Part shown: positions 61,377-64,000 of the stretch, in pieces
How positions within the stretch are numbered: position 1 is the first letter of the stretch
Layout: every line of letters starts with the position of its first letter
Assembly (NCBI RefSeq): GCF_001310275.1
Contig: NZ_LGYZ01000131.1
Location: 42,283 to 106,282, forward strand
DNA from: Nocardia arizonensis
Lineage (GTDB): Bacteria; Actinomycetota; Actinomycetes; Mycobacteriales; Mycobacteriaceae
Direction of reading: 5' to 3'
Length of the DNA stretch: 64,000 bases
Made by a program: the position numbers and the translations under genes
The notes under the pieces: model-generated
Told to the model about the DNA's origin: nothing
The model's input: the letters and a program-made list of their open reading frames with translations, nothing else
Database searches by the model: none

Positions 61377-61613
61377 ACCCGGCCCGATCCGGTCGTGGTC
61401 TGCACGTCGGCCTCCCGCGCCGGTGACGGTGGTTCCGTCGAGGATTGGTCAGACGATCTTCGGGTACAAACTGTTGCGTGTGGTGACAGTCTGTATCGTT
61501 TGAGGTCCAGGTGTGGAGATGGACGCACTGTTGTTGCAGGACATACTATCTCGCGCCGATCCCGCCGACGGCGTCGGCCCGGCGGCCGGTGTGACCGGAA
61601 GAAGTGAGGCACC

Positions 61614-62303
61614 GTGGGGACTGTCTATACCCTCACCGAGGTGGTCAAGCGGTATCGGGTCGCGGGCCGTGAGGTCCGCGCGCTGGACATGGTCAGCCTG
61701 ACCGTTCGCGAGGGCGATTTCCTCGCGGTGGTGGGTCGTTCGGGCAGTGGTAAGTCCACGCTGCTACGCCTGCTCGCAGGCGTGGAACGCCCGAGCTCGG
61801 GAACGATCGTGACCGTGACGGGCGCACCGGTGTCGGACCGGCGCGGTGGTGGCCGGTGTCGGCACAGAGTCGGGTTGGCGTCGCAGGGTGTCGAGCTGCG
61901 GCCCAATCTCACGGTGTGCGAGAACGTCGTGATGAACATCCGCGCCGGTGGGAGCGTGGGCGAGCGTGAGGCGTCGGCGCGGTGGTGGCTCGCTCGGCTC
62001 GGCATCGCCGAGGAGGCGGACAAGTTGCCGGGGATGTTGTCGGGGGGCCAGCAGCAACGCGCGGCGATCGCTCGGGTGCTGGCCGATGATCCCACCGTCG
62101 TGCTCGCCGACGACCCGACTGCCAATCTGGACCCGCACACGGCCGCCGCGGTGCTGGATGTGTTGATGGATCTGAACTACGAGGGCCGCACGATCGTGGT
62201 GGCCTCGCACGAACAATCGCTACGCGCGTGTGTCAAGCGCGAGATAACCCTGGATGCGGGGCGGCTCGTGGCCGATCGCGGGGTGGTCCCCGCTCAGGAC
62301 TGA
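61614..62303 (+). CDS. ABC transporter ATPase, MacB/LolD type, without adjacent permease
   Basis: A 229-residue ATPase. Walker A is VVGRSGSGKST, the Q loop is GLASQGVEL, the signature is LSGGQQQRAAIARVL, and the H loop is VASHEQSL. Walker B reads VVLADDPTANLD, so the catalytic Glu normal in LADEPT is Asp, which usually slows hydrolysis. MacB/LolD-type ATPases pair with an FtsX-like permease, and none is adjacent; the neighbours are a TSUP permease and, convergently, a KAS III-like gene. GTG 61614 follows GAGGCACC. Confidence 0.9.
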   Translation: MGTVYTLTEVVKRYRVAGREVRALDMVSLTVREGDFLAVVGRSGSGKSTLLRLLAGVERPSSGTIVTVTGAPVSDRRGGGRCRHRVGLASQGVELRPNLTVCENVVMNIRAGGSVGEREASARWWLARLGIAEEADKLPGMLSGGQQQRAAIARVLADDPTVVLADDPTANLDPHTAAAVLDVLMDLNYEGRTIVVASHEQSLRACVKREITLDAGRLVADRGVVPAQD

Positions 62304-62313
62304 CCCGCCGTGT

Positions 62314-63336
62314 TCAGGCGTCGGTCAGGATCTGGAGCACCGCGCACGCGACCTCCATGCCGGGTGCGTCGCTGAGCAGCAGCACGTGCTCGCCGGCCCT
62401 GACCGCGCCGGTGCGCCACAGGTGTTCCAGTCCTCGGATGTGGTCGACGGGTCCGGCGTGGCCGACGGTGCGGGTGTAGTCGAAGATGCCGCGTTGTTCC
62501 TCGATTCCCAAGGGGTCGAGCAGGATCGCGTGGACGGCGTCGCGGTGGAAACCGTCGTGGACGACACGTGTGATGTCGTCCAACCCGATTCCGGCGTCCT
62601 TCAATGCCCGTTCCACGGTCTCGATCAGCACCGCGCCCAGATCGGTGAACACGCGCCCGCCGGCGAGTCCTTCACGACGGCTGTAGTCGAGGCGTTCGGC
62701 GAAGTTCAGTCGCGCGCCGGTGGTCAGGCCCGGAGGGAAGAGTGGTTCGCCGCCGCGGTGGCGGTATTCGAGTTCGGGGTCGGAGATCGAGTCGATCGAA
62801 CACACCCGCGCGAACCCACCCCGCTTCGACAACACCACCGCCCCACCACCATCGGCCAACACGAACAACCGCGACGCCCGCCACCGATCCACCGCCGGAG
62901 TACCGAAATTATCGGCAGCGGTCAACAACGCCGCCGACCGCGACCGATCAGCCCCCAGGAAACACACCGCCAGATGCAACGCCGAAAAGAACCCGATACA
63001 CCCGTTACGGATCTCCACCGACGTCACCGGACGATTCACCGTATTACGGTTCACATAATGCTGCGCCGACCACCCGTCCGGACCCTGCGGATGCACATTC
63101 GTGTGGAACACCGCGTCCACCTGCGCCGCATCCACCCCCGAACCCGCCAACGCCGCCCGCCCCGCCGCCACCGCCAGATCCGGCGCCGGCACACCACCGG
63201 CCACCGTCACCGACACCAAACCCGACTCCCGCGCCGCCCGCTCCTCGAACCACCCCGCGGCCACCGCCTCACCCACCCCCACCACACCCACATCCGCGCA
63301 ACCCACACCGGCCAGAAAAACATTCTCGACCTTCAT
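62314..63336 (-). CDS. KAS III-like thiolase-fold enzyme, probable acyltransferase
   Basis: A 340-residue protein of the FabH superfamily. Cys113 in RNGCIGFFSALH is the acyl-carrying nucleophile. The PHQAN block reads VVHDGFHRD (His260), and the GNTS block reads VGHAGPVDH, so the catalytic Asn is His293. Loss of that Asn argues against decarboxylative condensation and suggests acyl transfer, as in KAS III-like acyltransferases of secondary metabolism. ATG 63336 follows GGGGGAGTCCTG. The gene stands alone, convergent with the ABC ATPase gene (10 bases between stops). Confidence 0.82.
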   Translation of the reverse strand: MKVENVFLAGVGCADVGVVGVGEAVAAGWFEERAARESGLVSVTVAGGVPAPDLAVAAGRAALAGSGVDAAQVDAVFHTNVHPQGPDGWSAQHYVNRNTVNRPVTSVEIRNGCIGFFSALHLAVCFLGADRSRSAALLTAADNFGTPAVDRWRASRLFVLADGGGAVVLSKRGGFARVCSIDSISDPELEYRHRGGEPLFPPGLTTGARLNFAERLDYSRREGLAGGRVFTDLGAVLIETVERALKDAGIGLDDITRVVHDGFHRDAVHAILLDPLGIEEQRGIFDYTRTVGHAGPVDHIRGLEHLWRTGAVRAGEHVLLLSDAPGMEVACAVLQILTDA

Positions 63337-63463
63337 CAGGACTCCCCCTTTTCGTTTCGACGGGACCACCCCGGGCGCCGCGCGGTTGCCGCGGCGACGA
63401 TGGTTCACAGTTGATGCTCGGCCCCGCGTCCGGTACCGGACCCGAACCCGTGGGACGAGTGGA

Positions 63464-63820
63464 TCAGCGGCGTTTGCGCAGCGCGGTCTCGAGCGCGCTG
63501 GATTCCTCGGCCGAGGCCGAGCGGACGAAATGCATCAGCGCGCCTTCGGCGTCGCCGGATTCGGCGAGGACCCGACGCAGCGCGCGGGTGGTGGCCTCTT
63601 CGCGTGTCAGCGCGGGGCGGTAGTGGTAGGCGCCGTCGTCGAGGCGGCGGTGCACCCACTGCTTGCGATGCAGGTTGTCCAGGACGGTCATGATGGTGGT
63701 GTAGGCGGGTCGGCGCAGGTCGGTGGTGCACCGCTCGCGTACTTCGCGCACCCGCATCGGTGCGTTCGCGTGCCAGAGCAGGTTCATGACAACGGCTTCC
63801 AGATCGCCGAGCCCGAGCAC
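63464..63820 (-). CDS. BlaI/MecI-family transcriptional regulator
   Basis: A 118-residue winged-helix repressor: LGDLEAVVMNLLWHANAPMRVREV, then YTTIMTVLDNLHRKQWVHRR and GAYHYRPALTREE, the full family pattern. BlaI proteins are usually switched by a BlaR-type protease; no such gene lies beside it within the window. A decayed paralogue is at 54255-54450. The C-terminal 40 residues form the dimerisation helices. It is about 127 bases before the KAS III-like gene on the same strand. Confidence 0.92.
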   Translation of the reverse strand: MLGLGDLEAVVMNLLWHANAPMRVREVRERCTTDLRRPAYTTIMTVLDNLHRKQWVHRRLDDGAYHYRPALTREEATTRALRRVLAESGDAEGALMHFVRSASAEESSALETALRKRR

Positions 63821-63952
63821 CCTGCACCTCCTGGGCTGATCGATGTCCGTCGGTCACCCGATTGTGGCGGGCAGCGGGAACGTATTCAAGTGGATCGAGG
63901 TCGGTTCTCACAGCGGCGTGGCCGATTCCGGTGGCAAGGACAATGGCGCGCG

Positions 63953-64000
63953 CGCCTGCTGGTCGGCGGTGGTTCGCGCCTGCTGGTCGGCGGTGGTTCG
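63953..64000. repeat. 24-bp tandem duplication at the window edge
   Basis: The unit CGCCTGCTGGTCGGCGGTGG plus TTCG occurs twice in tandem and runs into the last base of the window. It may be the start of a longer array or a feature of a contig end. Confidence 0.75.

Overview
The window reads as chromosome of a high-GC actinomycete in the Mycobacteriales, most likely a Nocardia or close relative. This rests on gene order. The block hpt-tilS-zinc protease-PBP4-type carboxypeptidase, with ppa divergent, matches the Mycobacterium tuberculosis neighbourhood Rv3624c to Rv3628. The trio lpqS-cysK2-MFS at 55.1-58.2 kb matches Rv0847 to Rv0849. A SAM-IV riboswitch, typical of Actinomycetales, is also present. 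No database search was run; family names come from motifs and recalled homologues.

0-31 kb is mostly core chromosome. It holds a LysR regulator, an amidase-fold protein that has lost its catalytic residues, and an overlapping kinase/pseudokinase pair with polytopic membrane domains. The purine salvage/tRNA modification/cell wall block follows, then a MarR-regulated drug exporter, a crotonase, small metabolic enzymes, and a SAM-IV riboswitch ahead of a cysteine-desulfurase-like gene. A Pls-type single-module NRPS is coupled to an M1 aminopeptidase. Two lipase/hydrolase genes, an SDR and a truncated LLM oxidoreductase close the segment.

31-54 kb is accessory DNA with lower and uneven GC. First comes a two-gene AAA ATPase plus subtilase operon (31.5-35.0 kb) that matches the IetAS defence architecture. 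After a gene-poor scar, an actinobacterial integrative and conjugative element (AICE, about 15.5 kb, 36.3-51.8 kb) is bounded by a 26-bp repeat from the 3' end of a tRNA-Thr(CGU) gene. It encodes integrase, excisionase, a RepSA-like HUH initiator with upstream iterons, an FtsK/TraB-type translocase, an XRE regulator, a four-gene operon of tiny overlapping genes (three of them paralogues), and a PD-(D/E)XK nuclease-domain protein with a possible partner. At its left end lies an AT-richer pair of unrecognised genes (37.0-39.2 kb), the best candidate here for an undescribed cargo or defence system. Outside the right repeat sits an XRE-ImmA/IrrE protease gene overlapping a small unknown gene.

54-64 kb returns to high GC and has a metal and sulfur theme: a broken BlaI-type regulator, lpqS, cysK2, an MFS transporter, YcnI-like copper protein, a resolvase remnant, a CmtR-type sensor coupled to a CDF cation exporter, a TSUP permease, an orphan ABC ATPase, a KAS III-like enzyme and an intact BlaI-type regulator.
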